Part shown: positions 1-6,636 of the stretch, one piece after another
Layout: every line of letters begins with the position of its first letter
How positions within the stretch are numbered: position 1 is the stretch's first letter
Program-made: the position numbers and the translations under genes
The notes under the pieces: generated by a model
Database searches by the model: none
Told to the model about the DNA's origin: nothing
What the model saw: the letters and a program-made list of their open reading frames with translations, nothing else
NCBI GenBank assembly: GCA_943913335.1
Contig: CALTXS010000010.1
Coordinates: forward strand, 1-13,607
Direction of reading: 5' to 3'
DNA from: an uncultured Lysobacter sp.
GTDB taxonomy: Bacteria; Pseudomonadota; Gammaproteobacteria; Xanthomonadales; Xanthomonadaceae
Length of the DNA stretch: 13,607 nt

Positions 1-271
1 GCAGCAGCTTGTGGTCGGGTTTGAAATCGGCCATCGGAATATTCTGCGAGCCGTTGATGTGGGCCTTGTCAAAATCGACTTTAGGCGAGACATCGATCAC
101 GACGCCGTTGTCGGCGTTGAGCAGGCGCGTCAGACCGGCACTGCTGACCGACTTGTAGCCGCGGGTCAGGTGCTTGATTTCGTTGATGACGATGGCAACG
201 GTCAAACCAATGAAAATGCCGACCAGCAGCATGTTGCGCTCGGCGAAATCCAGGAGTTGGGCAGTATCCAA
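1..271 (-). CDS. Membrane-anchored rhodanese-like protein (YibN-type), C-terminus outside the window
   Basis: This is the N-terminal part of a rhodanese-domain protein; the rest lies beyond the left edge. Reading leftward from a TTG at 271 gives an open frame of 90 codons. A short polar N-terminus is followed by one membrane helix (about residues 14-32, MLLVGIFIGLTVAIVI), then the beginning of a rhodanese fold with VVIDVSPKVDFDKAHINGS, which matches the family pattern of a VIDVR strand followed by F..GHI.GA.N. The catalytic cysteine loop is not in the window, so activity cannot be judged. No ATG precedes the membrane helix; TTG was chosen because it gives the same N-terminal length before the helix as E. 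coli YibN. The first internal ATG (residue 14) would cut into the helix. YibN-type genes usually sit beside grxC and secB, which would lie to the left. Confidence 0.75.
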   Translation of the reverse strand, partial: MDTAQLLDFAERNMLLVGIFIGLTVAIVINEIKHLTRGYKSVSSAGLTRLLNADNGVVIDVSPKVDFDKAHINGSQNIPMADFKPDHKLL

Positions 272-399
272 GGGGTGAATCCGGAGTAGGGCGGTGAACC
301 CCCTATTCTCTCATAATCGAGTGGCCGAAGCCGTTTACGCCTGTGTTTCTTGGTGTGTTTGGGCGGTTCCGGGCTCGGCGAGTTGGTGTGGTGAGGCGT

Positions 400-858
400 T
401 TATTGGCGCACGAAGGCCGCGTATTTCCCGCTCAGCGTGGCGGCGACGGTGCCATCTTGCAGGACTACCTTGGCTTGCAGCCACAGTTTGGCCTTCCCTT
501 TGGCTTTGAGTTGCTCGGTGCAGGCGGCGATGTCGCTGTCGTCCGTGAACGTGGCGGTGGCAATCAGCTCTTCGCGCACGGGCTTGAGGTATTTGACGGT
601 CGATTCGGCGACATACACATCGCAGTCCAGGCCGTTGTCGCGCAGGACGGCGGTGACCAGGCCCCAGCAGGCCAGGGTCATCAGCGAGGTCAGAGAGCCG
701 CCGAACGCGGTGCCTTTGTCGTTGATGTTGGCGTCCAGCGGGGCGGTGAGGGTCAGGTGCTGCGCGCTCAGCTCGGCGATCGCGAGCCGCATTGGCACCA
801 GCGGCGGCATTGAGGCAAACTCGTGGATTAGCGGTGCGCGCTGCTGCTCGATCGGCAT
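400..858 (-). CDS. Hot-dog fold thioesterase of the YiiD C-terminal type
   Basis: A 152-residue cytosolic protein resembling the stand-alone YiiD C-terminal thioesterase domain, a HotDog-fold family thought to hydrolyse acyl-CoA or acyl-ACP thioesters; the substrate is unknown. Visible family features are the central segment LDANINDKGTAFGGSLTSLM (the N-x-x-G-T-x-F-G-G motif over the long helix), followed by YVAESTVKYLKPV and the C-terminal TLSGKYAAFV. Length fits the isolated domain. The start is taken at the ATG at 858 (MPIEQQRAP); an upstream in-frame GTG at 891 would overlap hemD and has no usable ribosome binding site. It is divergent from hemD with only 13 bases between start codons, so each promoter must lie in or next to the other gene. 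Family assignment is fairly firm; biological role is not. Confidence 0.8.
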   Translation of the reverse strand: MPIEQQRAPLIHEFASMPPLVPMRLAIAELSAQHLTLTAPLDANINDKGTAFGGSLTSLMTLACWGLVTAVLRDNGLDCDVYVAESTVKYLKPVREELIATATFTDDSDIAACTEQLKAKGKAKLWLQAKVVLQDGTVAATLSGKYAAFVRQ

Positions 859-871
859 ATTCGACTTATAG

Positions 872-1654
872 ATGATGGAAATTCGGGACACTCCATATTA
901 CGTGATCAGCCTGCGGGGGCCGTTGCCATCGGCATCGGCCGCGGCCTTGCGTGGCGAAGGCGTTGTCGGCGAGCCGTATTTCGTGCTGCATCTGACGCCG
1001 TGGGACATTGTTCCGGAGGAAAATTGGGCTTGGCCTGAATTTGATCTGGGTGTTATTACCAGTCCTGCCGCGGCTTCGTTGGTGGTTGGTCGGTTTGAGT
1101 CGTTATTGCACGGGTATAAATGGTTTGCTCCCGGGCAGGGGACGGCTGCGGTGTTGCGTGCGTTGGTTTCAGTCGAGGCACCGATGGTCTCGCAGGATTC
1201 CGAGGGCCTGTTGGCGTTGCCGGCCTTGCAGTCCGAGGCGGTACAGGGGCGCCGGGTCGCCGTGTTCACGGCGCCGGGCGGTCGAGGTCTCATCCCATGG
1301 GTGTTGCGGGAGCGGGGTGCGGAAGTGGCCGAGGTGTTCGTGTATCGGCGGGTCAAGGTGGCGCCGGACCCTGCGGTGCGTGAGCGGTGGGCGTCTTTGC
1401 GTGCGCGCTCCGGTGTGCGCGGGTGGGTGTGGGTCACGTCGGCGGCGGCGTATCGGGCGTTGCGTGCGCAGTTGTCCGAGCCGGAACGTTTGGCGCTGAG
1501 CGGGTTGGGGCATGTGGTGTCGTCCGAGCGGATTGGTGCCGTGGTGGGGTCGCTGGGCGCTGCGGAGATTGTGGTGGCGGCAGGGCCTTCGGAATCGGAC
1601 CTATGGGATGCGCTTGCCAACGCCGGCATGAACGGCGGCTGCGTTGGGCGTTGA
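872..1654 (+). CDS. hemD: Uroporphyrinogen-III synthase
   Basis: HemD converts hydroxymethylbilane to uroporphyrinogen III, inverting ring D, in cytosolic tetrapyrrole biosynthesis. The 260-residue product has the HemD layout: an N-terminal alpha/beta half (YYVISLRGPLP), FDLGVITSPAAASLV near residue 66, the hinge and second half with QGRRVAVFTAPGGRGLIPWV, then VFVYRRVKV, a strand GWVWVTSAAAYRAL, and a terminal VVAAGPSESDLWDAL, matching the family's closing 'A..ps..al..al' signature. HemD proteins are poorly conserved, so the call rests on this order of motifs. Two adjacent ATG codons (872 and 875) are both possible starts and neither has a clear Shine-Dalgarno site; the transcript may be leaderless. 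A HemY-like reading frame follows 69 bases downstream in the same direction, the usual hemD-(hemX)-hemY order, but no hemX is present. Confidence 0.85.
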   Translation: MMEIRDTPYYVISLRGPLPSASAAALRGEGVVGEPYFVLHLTPWDIVPEENWAWPEFDLGVITSPAAASLVVGRFESLLHGYKWFAPGQGTAAVLRALVSVEAPMVSQDSEGLLALPALQSEAVQGRRVAVFTAPGGRGLIPWVLRERGAEVAEVFVYRRVKVAPDPAVRERWASLRARSGVRGWVWVTSAAAYRALRAQLSEPERLALSGLGHVVSSERIGAVVGSLGAAEIVVAAGPSESDLWDALANAGMNGGCVGR

Positions 1655-1723
1655 GGCTTAACGTTCGGCTCACGCCGGATTTGTTAAGAAGAATTAATTA
1701 CCTCCGTCCCCATTAAAGAATTT

Positions 1724-2098
1724 ATGAAAGCGATTAAGTGGTTTCTGGTTGGCGTCGTGGTGTTGCTGTTGGCCAAGCTGGCGTCGTTCTATCTGTTCCC
1801 GAACAATGCCGGCAACGTGCTGGTGCAGTGGGGCGGGTATGACTACCGCTCGACTGTGATCGATGCGTTCCTGATCGGCGTGGGGATCCTCCTGGCGTGG
1901 ACGACGATCTGGTCACTGCTGACCGCACCGGTGCACGCCTACCGTCAGCGCAAGGTGGTCAACGATCGCTTGGCCGCCGAGCGGGCCGCCCACGAGAAGG
2001 CTCTGGCCGAAAGGGCCGCCGCGACTGAAGCCGACAAGGCCGCCAAGGCCGCAGCCGTTGAAGCGGCTGTCGACCAGCGGCCGGTAAACGGTAATTAG
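1724..2098 (+). CDS. Truncated HemY: N-terminal membrane domain only
   Basis: A 124-residue protein matching only the N-terminal domain of HemY, an inner-membrane protein with a cytosolic TPR region normally found downstream of hemD and roughly 400 residues long. Helix 1 spans about residues 4-26. The periplasmic hairpin NVLVQWGGYDYRSTVID corresponds to the HemY segment 'VLIQ...Y..ETS', helix 2 spans about residues 48-68, and a basic stretch then leads into an Ala/Glu/Lys-rich helical tail (residues 80-116). The TPR region is absent: the frame stops at 2098 and a long hairpin begins at the stop codon. Only 72 bases separate this stop from the end of the convergent thiolase, so no TPR remnant exists here. 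It may be a truncated pseudogene or a functional short membrane protein; the clean frame and intact helices do not settle this. The ribosome binding site is weak. Confidence 0.65.
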   Translation: MKAIKWFLVGVVVLLLAKLASFYLFPNNAGNVLVQWGGYDYRSTVIDAFLIGVGILLAWTTIWSLLTAPVHAYRQRKVVNDRLAAERAAHEKALAERAAATEADKAAKAAAVEAAVDQRPVNGN

Positions 2099-2166
2099 GA
2101 AATGGAAAATGGGAGTTGGTAAATGGTGGCGGACCACCACTTTCCAACTCCCGTTTACCAGTTTCC
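2098..2166. repeat. Long imperfect inverted repeat (hairpin) between convergent genes
   Basis: Two arms of about 32 bases pair with a few mismatches and a short loop (CGGA, 2130-2133). GGTGG at 2125-2129 pairs with CCACC at 2134-2138, GGGAGTTGG with CCAACTCCC, and GGAAA at the left end with TTTCC at the right end (2162-2166). The left arm is purine-rich with repeated TGG/AAA runs. It starts at the stop codon of the HemY fragment and ends 4 bases before the thiolase stop, so it fills the whole gap. It could act as a bidirectional terminator, although it has no clean U-tract, or be a REP/MITE-like repeat. Copy number elsewhere in the genome is unknown. Confidence 0.75.
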
Positions 2167-2170
2167 AGCT

Positions 2171-3451
2171 TTACCTGCGCTCCAGGATCGCGACAACGCC
2201 CATCCCGCCGGCGGTGCAGATCGAGATCAGGCAACGACCGGAGCCGCGCTGGGCCAGCTCCTTGGCAGCGGTGGCGACGATACGCGCGCCGGTAGCGGCG
2301 AACGGGTGACCGGCGGCCAGTGACGAACCGTTCGGGTTGATCTTGTCGCGATCGATCGAGCCCAAGGGCGCATCGAGGCCGAGACGGTCGCGGCAGTAGT
2401 CCGGGTCTTCCCAGGCCTTGAGCGTGCACAGAACCTGGGCCGCAAAGGCTTCGTGGATTTCGTAGAAGTCGAAATCCTGCAGCGTCAGGCCGTTGCGCTT
2501 GAGCATCTCCGGCACGGCGATGGTGGGGGCCATCAGCAGGCCTTCGCCATGGACGAAATCGACGGCGGCGACTTGCACATCAACCAGGTGGCACAGGACC
2601 TCGTGGCCGTTGGCGGCGGCCCACTCGTCGGTGCTGAGCAGACAGGCGGCAGCGCCGTCGGTCAACGGTGTCGAGTTGGCGGCGGTCAGCGTGCCACGGC
2701 CCGAGGTGCGGTCAAACGCCGGCTTCAGCGTGGAGAGCTTTTCGATCGAGGAGTCGGGGCGCAAGTTGTTGTCGCGCTCGAGGCCGCGGAACGGCACGAC
2801 GAGGTCGTCAAAGAAGCCACGATCGTAGGCGGCGGCCAGCTTCTGATGTGAGGTGAGGGCCCAGGCATCTTGCGCCTCGCGGCTGATGTTCCACTGCTTG
2901 GCCATGTCTTCGCAGTGTTGGCCCATGGACTTGCCGGTGCGCGGCTCGGCGACACCCGGGAAATCCGGCTTGAGTTCCGAGAACCCGAAACCCTTGAACT
3001 GCATCAGCTTTTCTTTGGGCGTCTTGGCGGCATTGGCTGCCAGCAAGCGGCGACGCAGCGCCTGACCGTAGACAATTGGCACGTCAGACGTGGAGTCCGA
3101 ACCGCCACCGATCCCGACTTCGATCTGGCCGGTCGCGATCTTGGTCGCAATCAGATTGATCGTGTCGAGGGACGTGCCGCAAGCCCGTTGCACCGTGATG
3201 CCCGGCGTCAGCGGCGACAGGCCCGACGAGAGGGCGGCTTCGCGACCCAGGTTCCAGTCGGAGGAGTGTTTGATCACCGCGCCCATGGCCACTTCGCCCA
3301 GTTGCTTGCCCTGCAGACCGAACTGTTCGACCAGCGCGCCGAGCGTCCGCACGGACATGCCCAGGTTGCCCACATCGTTATAGCCCGTGTTCTGCCGGGC
3401 GAAGGGAATACGGACGCCACCGAGTACGGCGACAGGACGAATGGTGCGCAT
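2171..3451 (-). CDS. fadI: Acetyl-CoA acyltransferase (thiolase), FadI-like
   Basis: A 426-residue thiolase that cleaves 3-ketoacyl-CoA with CoA in the last step of fatty acid beta-oxidation, cytosolic. The acylated catalytic cysteine is Cys91 in VQRACGTSLD. Near the C-terminus come the HEAF-type motif (YEIHEAFAAQVL), the NPNGSSLAAGHPFAATGAR segment with the active-site histidine, and CTAGGMG with the second cysteine. FATTY-type variation (GHPFAATGAR rather than GHPLGASG) and length favour the FadI branch (E. coli FadI 436 residues) over short biosynthetic thiolases. The start is the ATG at 3451, preceded by GGAG at good spacing (GGAGAACTTCCTG-ATG); the frame is open further upstream, but that part overlaps the divergent neighbour. 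No fadJ partner is in the window. A FadA-type or acetyl-CoA C-acetyltransferase label is the alternative. Confidence 0.88.
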   Translation of the reverse strand: MRTIRPVAVLGGVRIPFARQNTGYNDVGNLGMSVRTLGALVEQFGLQGKQLGEVAMGAVIKHSSDWNLGREAALSSGLSPLTPGITVQRACGTSLDTINLIATKIATGQIEVGIGGGSDSTSDVPIVYGQALRRRLLAANAAKTPKEKLMQFKGFGFSELKPDFPGVAEPRTGKSMGQHCEDMAKQWNISREAQDAWALTSHQKLAAAYDRGFFDDLVVPFRGLERDNNLRPDSSIEKLSTLKPAFDRTSGRGTLTAANSTPLTDGAAACLLSTDEWAAANGHEVLCHLVDVQVAAVDFVHGEGLLMAPTIAVPEMLKRNGLTLQDFDFYEIHEAFAAQVLCTLKAWEDPDYCRDRLGLDAPLGSIDRDKINPNGSSLAAGHPFAATGARIVATAAKELAQRGSGRCLISICTAGGMGVVAILERR

Positions 3452-3499
3452 CAGGAAGTTCTCCGATCGGTGGGCCCGAGGGCCGACAATACGTAGCAG

Positions 3500-3505
3500 T
3501 ATAAT
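3500..3505 (+). promoter_or_regulatory. Possible -10 element in the divergent fadI / unknown-gene region
   Basis: A perfect TATAAT lies 28 bases before the start at 3533, inside an AT-rich pocket of otherwise GC-rich sequence. I see no convincing -35 hexamer at standard spacing on the plus strand. The same pocket read on the minus strand gives TATACT (plus positions 3498-3503), which could serve fadI. One or both promoters are plausible; this rests on the hexamers alone. Confidence 0.35.
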
Positions 3506-3532
3506 TAGCGATCCAGTGTAACCCTGCATCCC

Positions 3533-4378
3533 ATGTCGAGCCAACCGCAACGCGCACTTCCAAGCCGACTTCAGCTGTGTCTGGCGATCGAAGTCCGTCC
3601 CGACGCCCTGAGCCCCGATCGCACCACGCCGCTGGCTGCCATGCTGTCGCCGGATCTGGCGGGCGCCCTGGCCGCCAAAGTGGCCGCTGATCTAGCCACA
3701 TTCGATGCGCGTGCCGCCGAGCTGGAACTGATCACCTGCGGTGCGTTGTACGACCCGGTCGAGGTGCTGCGTCCCACCTGGCGTCTGCACACCGAGCTCG
3801 AGAACCTCGCCGCCCGTGCCCCGCGCAAGCCTGCCGTCGCACCCGCGGGTGAGACGCTGGCCGGCCAGGGTCGCGTAATCGCGTTCGGCGCCGCCGAGGG
3901 CAAGATGCCCGGCATTCTCCAGCCCGAGAGCCAGTACGGCGCCAGCGCCTTGTTGTTGCTTCCTATCAACCTGCAGGGCGAGCCCGCCATCGCCGAGCCC
4001 CTGGCCGCCGAGTTCGAGCGGATCCTGCTGGAGCGCGGGATGGCCTCGGCCGAAACCGCCTTGTTTGTGCAGGAAGCGTTTGAAGTCCCCATCGAGCACG
4101 CCCGTTATCTGACCGCCTGGGATCTGGCCGCGATGATGCAGCTGCAGTACCGCCACGCCGGTCTGGAATCGCTGTGGCCCCTGATCGAGGCCTGCGCACT
4201 GACCGATCCGCCGCGCACTGCCGAACTGTCCGGCGACAACGAGCCCCCCGCTCAAGCGGCCGAAGGCATCGTCACGTTTGCCGAATTACCCGACGACGTG
4301 TCGCCCGCAGTAAAAGCCCGCCAGCGTCAGCTGCAGCACGTGCTCGCTGCCCACGGCATCCCGACCGCGCAAGCCTAA
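3533..4378 (+). CDS. Conserved-looking protein of unknown function
   Basis: I do not recognise a named domain in this 281-residue protein. It is soluble, with no signal peptide and no membrane helix. The N-terminal third carries a helical segment (about residues 43-65, AGALAAKVAADLATFDARAA) followed by ELITCGALYDPVEVLRPTWRLH. The middle has RVIAFGAAEGKMPGILQPE and ASALLLLPINLQGEPAIA, an alpha/beta-looking core. The C-terminal part has AFEVPIEHARYLTAWDLAAMMQLQYRHAGLESLWPLIE, then an acidic linker and a closing helix (VKARQRQLQHVLAAHG). Codon use is like its neighbours and the frame is long and clean, so it is very likely a real gene. It is divergent from fadI (81 bases between starts) and ends 3 bases before the convergent brnA. 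A link to fatty acid degradation would rest on position alone. Confidence 0.75.
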   Translation: MSSQPQRALPSRLQLCLAIEVRPDALSPDRTTPLAAMLSPDLAGALAAKVAADLATFDARAAELELITCGALYDPVEVLRPTWRLHTELENLAARAPRKPAVAPAGETLAGQGRVIAFGAAEGKMPGILQPESQYGASALLLLPINLQGEPAIAEPLAAEFERILLERGMASAETALFVQEAFEVPIEHARYLTAWDLAAMMQLQYRHAGLESLWPLIEACALTDPPRTAELSGDNEPPAQAAEGIVTFAELPDDVSPAVKARQRQLQHVLAAHGIPTAQA

Positions 4379-4381
4379 GCC

Positions 4382-4660
4382 TTATTTTGTCGGCTTGCTG
4401 AGCCGCTCCGCCATCCGGGTTTGCCAGCCGGGACCGGTTGCCTTCCACGCGGCCAACACATCGGCCGGAAGACGGATCGTCACCTGCAGACGCGGGTTCG
4501 TTGCGATCGGACGGCCGGCCTTTTTGAACGTACCGCGGGCCAACATCTCATCCGTAAGCTCCGGGAGCTCTTCGTACTCGCTCGCGCTGATCTGATGCGC
4601 GTCGACACGCTTAAGGTCAGTTTTGGATTTGCGGGCCGATGCGGATTTGCTCGCGTTCAT
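4382..4660 (-). CDS. brnA: BrnA-family antitoxin
   Basis: BrnA is the DNA-binding antitoxin that neutralises the BrnT ribonuclease toxin and represses the operon. The 92-residue product has a basic N-terminus, an acidic linker (SEYEELPELTDEML) and the C-terminal ribbon-helix-helix segment GRPIATNPRLQVTIRLP followed by ADVLAAWKATGPGWQTRMAERL; the 'GRP...K/RVTIRL...V..A.KATGPGWQTR' pattern is diagnostic of BrnA. It lies downstream of brnT and overlaps it by 44 bases (4617-4660) in a different frame, the usual toxin-first BrnTA order. The overlap implies translational coupling. Autoregulation through the upstream dyad is expected from the family, not shown here. Confidence 0.88.
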   Translation of the reverse strand: MNASKSASARKSKTDLKRVDAHQISASEYEELPELTDEMLARGTFKKAGRPIATNPRLQVTIRLPADVLAAWKATGPGWQTRMAERLSKPTK

Positions 4661-4892
4661 TGGCTTTTCTCATGCTAAAAATGTGGCGGACCTCGCCTCT
4701 TGGCGTATAGCCGATCACCACGAGGCGACCGGCGAGATAGCCGAAGCACAAAAGGCGAGTCTCACCATAATCCTGACGATTGTCCTCAACCTCAAAAGTG
4801 CAGCCGGCGAAGACAGTTGGGGCATCTTCAAAGTCCAAGCCACGCTCGTCCAGAGTCCTCTGCCGTTTGGCAGGGTCATAGCTGATTCGCAT
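4617..4892 (-). CDS. brnT: BrnT-family ribonuclease toxin
   Basis: BrnT is a small RelE-like ribonuclease that inhibits translation as the toxin of a type II toxin-antitoxin system. The 91-residue product shows the family layout: SYDPAKRQRTLDERGLDFEDA at the N-terminus, an ED.R.DYGETR segment (EDNRQDYGETR) in the middle, then GRLVVIGYTPRGEVRHIFSM and the terminal RKANEREQ. Length is typical. The start is the ATG at 4892 (MRISYDP); the frame extends upstream to 4940, but those residues are not BrnT-like. The only Shine-Dalgarno candidate is a weak TAGG about 10 bases upstream, and the best -10 hexamer lies so close that the transcript may be nearly leaderless. No inactivating change is visible. 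Confidence 0.88.
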   Translation of the reverse strand: MRISYDPAKRQRTLDERGLDFEDAPTVFAGCTFEVEDNRQDYGETRLLCFGYLAGRLVVIGYTPRGEVRHIFSMRKANEREQIRIGPQIQN

Positions 4893-4896
4893 ATTT

Positions 4897-4925
4897 ATTG
4901 TACCTACAAAAATAGGCCAATACAA
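4897..4925 (-). promoter_or_regulatory. Putative brnTA promoter with overlapping TTGTA/TACAA dyad
   Basis: Read on the minus strand there is TTGTAT (a poor -35), exactly 17 bases, then TACAAT (a good -10, one mismatch), with the brnT ATG only 4 bases beyond. The two hexamers themselves form an inverted repeat, TTGTA...TACAA, spanning the spacer. That suits autorepression by the ribbon-helix-helix antitoxin BrnA. The region is much more AT-rich than its surroundings. Confidence 0.5.
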
Positions 4926-5060
4926 AGCATGTTGCGACAAGCCTCTTGATCGCCAAATTGCGAGGCTAGCTCTAACGGCACAGCGAGCTACGGCAAGAGG
5001 GCAATCTTGCTGCTCAGCGGTGCCAATTTGCGGACAGTTGGGCGGTGCGAGCGCCGGGGC

Positions 5061-5831
5061 TTATAGCGCGAGGTCGACCCAAGCGGGGGCGTGGTCGGAG
5101 GGGCGTTCCCAGTCACGGGGTTCGCGGTCGATGCCGGCGTCGGTGACCACATCGCGTAACGCATCGCTGACCAGGTTCAGGTCGATCCGCAGGCCCAGGT
5201 TGCGACGGTAGGCCGCCGCGCGGTAGTCCCACCAGCTAAAGACACCGGCGTCGTCGTGCTTGAGCCGGAACGCATCGTGGAACCCGAGATCCAGCAGGCG
5301 CTGCAGCGCCCCGCGCTCCGCCGCCGAGGTCAGGATGTGCGAGTCGTTCCAGGTCTCCGGATCGTGCACGTCGCGATCATCCGGCGCGATGTTGAAGTCG
5401 CCATTGACCACCACCTTGCCGTGCTTGGCCTTCTCATCGGCAATCCAGCGGGTCACGGCCTCGAGCCAGCGCAGTTTGTACTCGTACTTGTCGGTGCCGA
5501 CATCCTGCCCGTTGACCACGTACAGATTGATGATGCGCACGCCGTTGACGGTGGCTGCAATCACGCGCCGTTGCTCATCGGCAAAGTCCGGCACGTCGGT
5601 CAGCACATCGTCGATCTTGTGGCGGGCCAGAATCGCCACGCCGTTATAGGTCTTTTGCCCCACGAAAGCACTGCGGTAGCCGAGTTCCAGCAGGGCGTCG
5701 TCAGGGAACTTGTGGTCCTCGAGCTTGGTTTCCTGCAGGCACACCACATCGGGCTGGCGCATCTTGAGCCATTCCTCCAGATGCGGCTGGCGGACATTGA
5801 GCGAGTTGACGTTCCAGCTGGCGATTTTCAT
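5061..5831 (-). CDS. xthA: Exodeoxyribonuclease III
   Basis: A 256-residue DNA repair enzyme of the exonuclease III/AP endonuclease family that cuts at abasic sites and removes 3'-blocking groups; Mg2+-dependent and cytosolic. The fold's motifs appear in order: MKIASWNVNSLN with Asn7, LQETKL with the metal ligand Glu34, YNGVAIL, NLYVVNGQ with Tyr104, NGDFNIAP with Asp145 and Asn147, a TWND/W-rich middle (FSWWDYRA), LRIDLNLVS, and the catalytic SDHAP (Asp246, His247). All catalytic residues are present and the length is that of E. coli XthA. The start at 5831 is at the first Met of the conserved N-terminus; no strong Shine-Dalgarno site precedes it. It appears to be a single-gene unit bordering the accessory region on its right. 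Confidence 0.95.
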   Translation of the reverse strand: MKIASWNVNSLNVRQPHLEEWLKMRQPDVVCLQETKLEDHKFPDDALLELGYRSAFVGQKTYNGVAILARHKIDDVLTDVPDFADEQRRVIAATVNGVRIINLYVVNGQDVGTDKYEYKLRWLEAVTRWIADEKAKHGKVVVNGDFNIAPDDRDVHDPETWNDSHILTSAAERGALQRLLDLGFHDAFRLKHDDAGVFSWWDYRAAAYRRNLGLRIDLNLVSDALRDVVTDAGIDREPRDWERPSDHAPAWVDLAL

Positions 5832-6158
5832 ATAAAGCTTAAGTTATTGATTTGAAAGGAGTGACGATTTTGGGGCGACCAAGGATATTCCCACCGTTAT
5901 TCCCAAAATCATTTGTTGGGGTTGTCGGTCTCGTCGCGACATCCCACGACAGGTCGTCGGAGGACGCCATCAACTTGCAGGTCGAATGACTGATTGATTC
6001 TCCCACATGCGCCATGCGCGCTTGCATTGAATCTCGAATGACGCGAGTGCCGCGCGAATGATCGAATTGAGGTCAAAAACGGCGCAATTCGAACAGTTAT
6101 GGAGTGTTGCTGCTGCCTACGATGAATCACGCAGCACAATCACTTCAAGGACGAACTT
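5832..6158. other. Gene-free stretch with an inverted repeat and ATTCCCA direct repeats
   Basis: About 330 bases upstream of xthA carry no reading frame I trust. GATTTTGGG (5866-5874) and CCCAAAATC (5902-5910) form a perfect 9-bp inverted repeat around 27 bases. Inside and at its right edge ATTCCCA occurs twice 12 bases apart (5887 and 5899). The xthA promoter must lie at the left end (AT-rich, 5832-5860). With the AlpA-like gene that follows, this could be the edge of a decayed integrated element, but no integrase is present. Confidence 0.4.
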
Positions 6159-6365
6159 ATGCACCCGATTGACCCGGTACTCAAACTTAAAGATGTGTGT
6201 CCCATGATCAAGCGATCCGCAAGCGCGATCAACCGGGATCGCCGTTTGGGAACCTTTCCCGCGCCACTGCGCTTGGGCGCAAGAAGCGTTGGATGGCGTA
6301 CCAGTGATATCCAACAGTGGATTGCAGATCGTGAGCGCGTCACCAACGCGCGCGGCAGGAGCTAA
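6159..6365 (+). CDS. AlpA-like small helix-turn-helix regulator (orphan)
   Basis: A 68-residue protein resembling the AlpA/excisionase-like winged-helix regulators of prophages and integrative elements. The frame has a DNA-binding signature: LKLKDVCPMIKRSASAINRD (helix-turn-helix with a 'S.ST.YR'-like recognition helix), LGTFPAPLRLGARSVGWR (the 'FP.P..LG.R.VGW...' hallmark) and SDIQQWIADR (closing helix). Length is typical. AAGGA at a suitable distance upstream of the ATG supports the start. AlpA proteins normally activate an adjacent integrase or excision gene; no such gene lies within the window, so this one is probably a leftover or acts on a distant element. The following 270 bases are gene-free. 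Confidence 0.75.
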   Translation: MHPIDPVLKLKDVCPMIKRSASAINRDRRLGTFPAPLRLGARSVGWRTSDIQQWIADRERVTNARGRS

Positions 6366-6636
6366 GTCATGAGGCCTCTGCCATGGGTTGTTGCCGGATT
6401 GGGCCACGTCTATTGCATCCACTGTCTCCTGGCGATCAGCAGCAAATACCCCTTTTCTGGCAGGTCGGAGCAACGAGCTGTCATTTCGGATCACAATCTC
6501 AAACATTTGCGAATGATCATTCAGTCGAGGGGATCGGCATGTAGCGGACGCACGGTGGCAAGCGACTCTCCAAGTCCCATCGGGTTTCAATCCAATGCCG
6601 AGCGACTGCAGGCCAGCCCGCTTCAGCGGGCCAGAT
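6366..6636. other. Gene-free stretch between AlpA-like gene and the copper operon
   Basis: No credible coding frame on either strand. It contains a 12-bp perfect palindrome GAATGATCATTC (6511-6522), possibly an operator for the neighbouring AlpA-like protein, and a terminator-like hairpin at its right end (listed separately). The open frames crossing it lack ribosome binding sites and protein-like composition. Confidence 0.4.
6616..6631 (-). terminator. Hairpin just after the copper operon, candidate terminator
   Basis: GCCCGC and GCGGGC form a 6-bp perfect stem around a TTCA loop, starting 5 bases beyond the stop codon of the last operon gene; adjacent GGCC copies could extend it. There is no U-tract on the minus strand, so intrinsic termination is uncertain. 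Confidence 0.4.

Noticed and set aside
898..1629. A 243-codon minus-strand frame opposite hemD
   Set aside because: Low-complexity Thr/Arg/Ser/Pro composition and no ribosome binding site; hemD in the other strand has recognisable motifs.
2453..3496. Several plus-strand frames opposite fadI
   Set aside because: They mirror the thiolase gene, whose catalytic residues are all present on the minus strand.
4941..5060. Possible tRNA or small RNA between brnT and xthA
   Set aside because: Short imperfect repeats (GCCAAATTGCG and GCCAATTTGCG) but no cloverleaf or terminator-like structure.
5839..6139. Minus-strand small frames upstream of xthA considered as an integrase tail
   Set aside because: No tyrosine-recombinase motif (R..HxxR or Y) could be seen.
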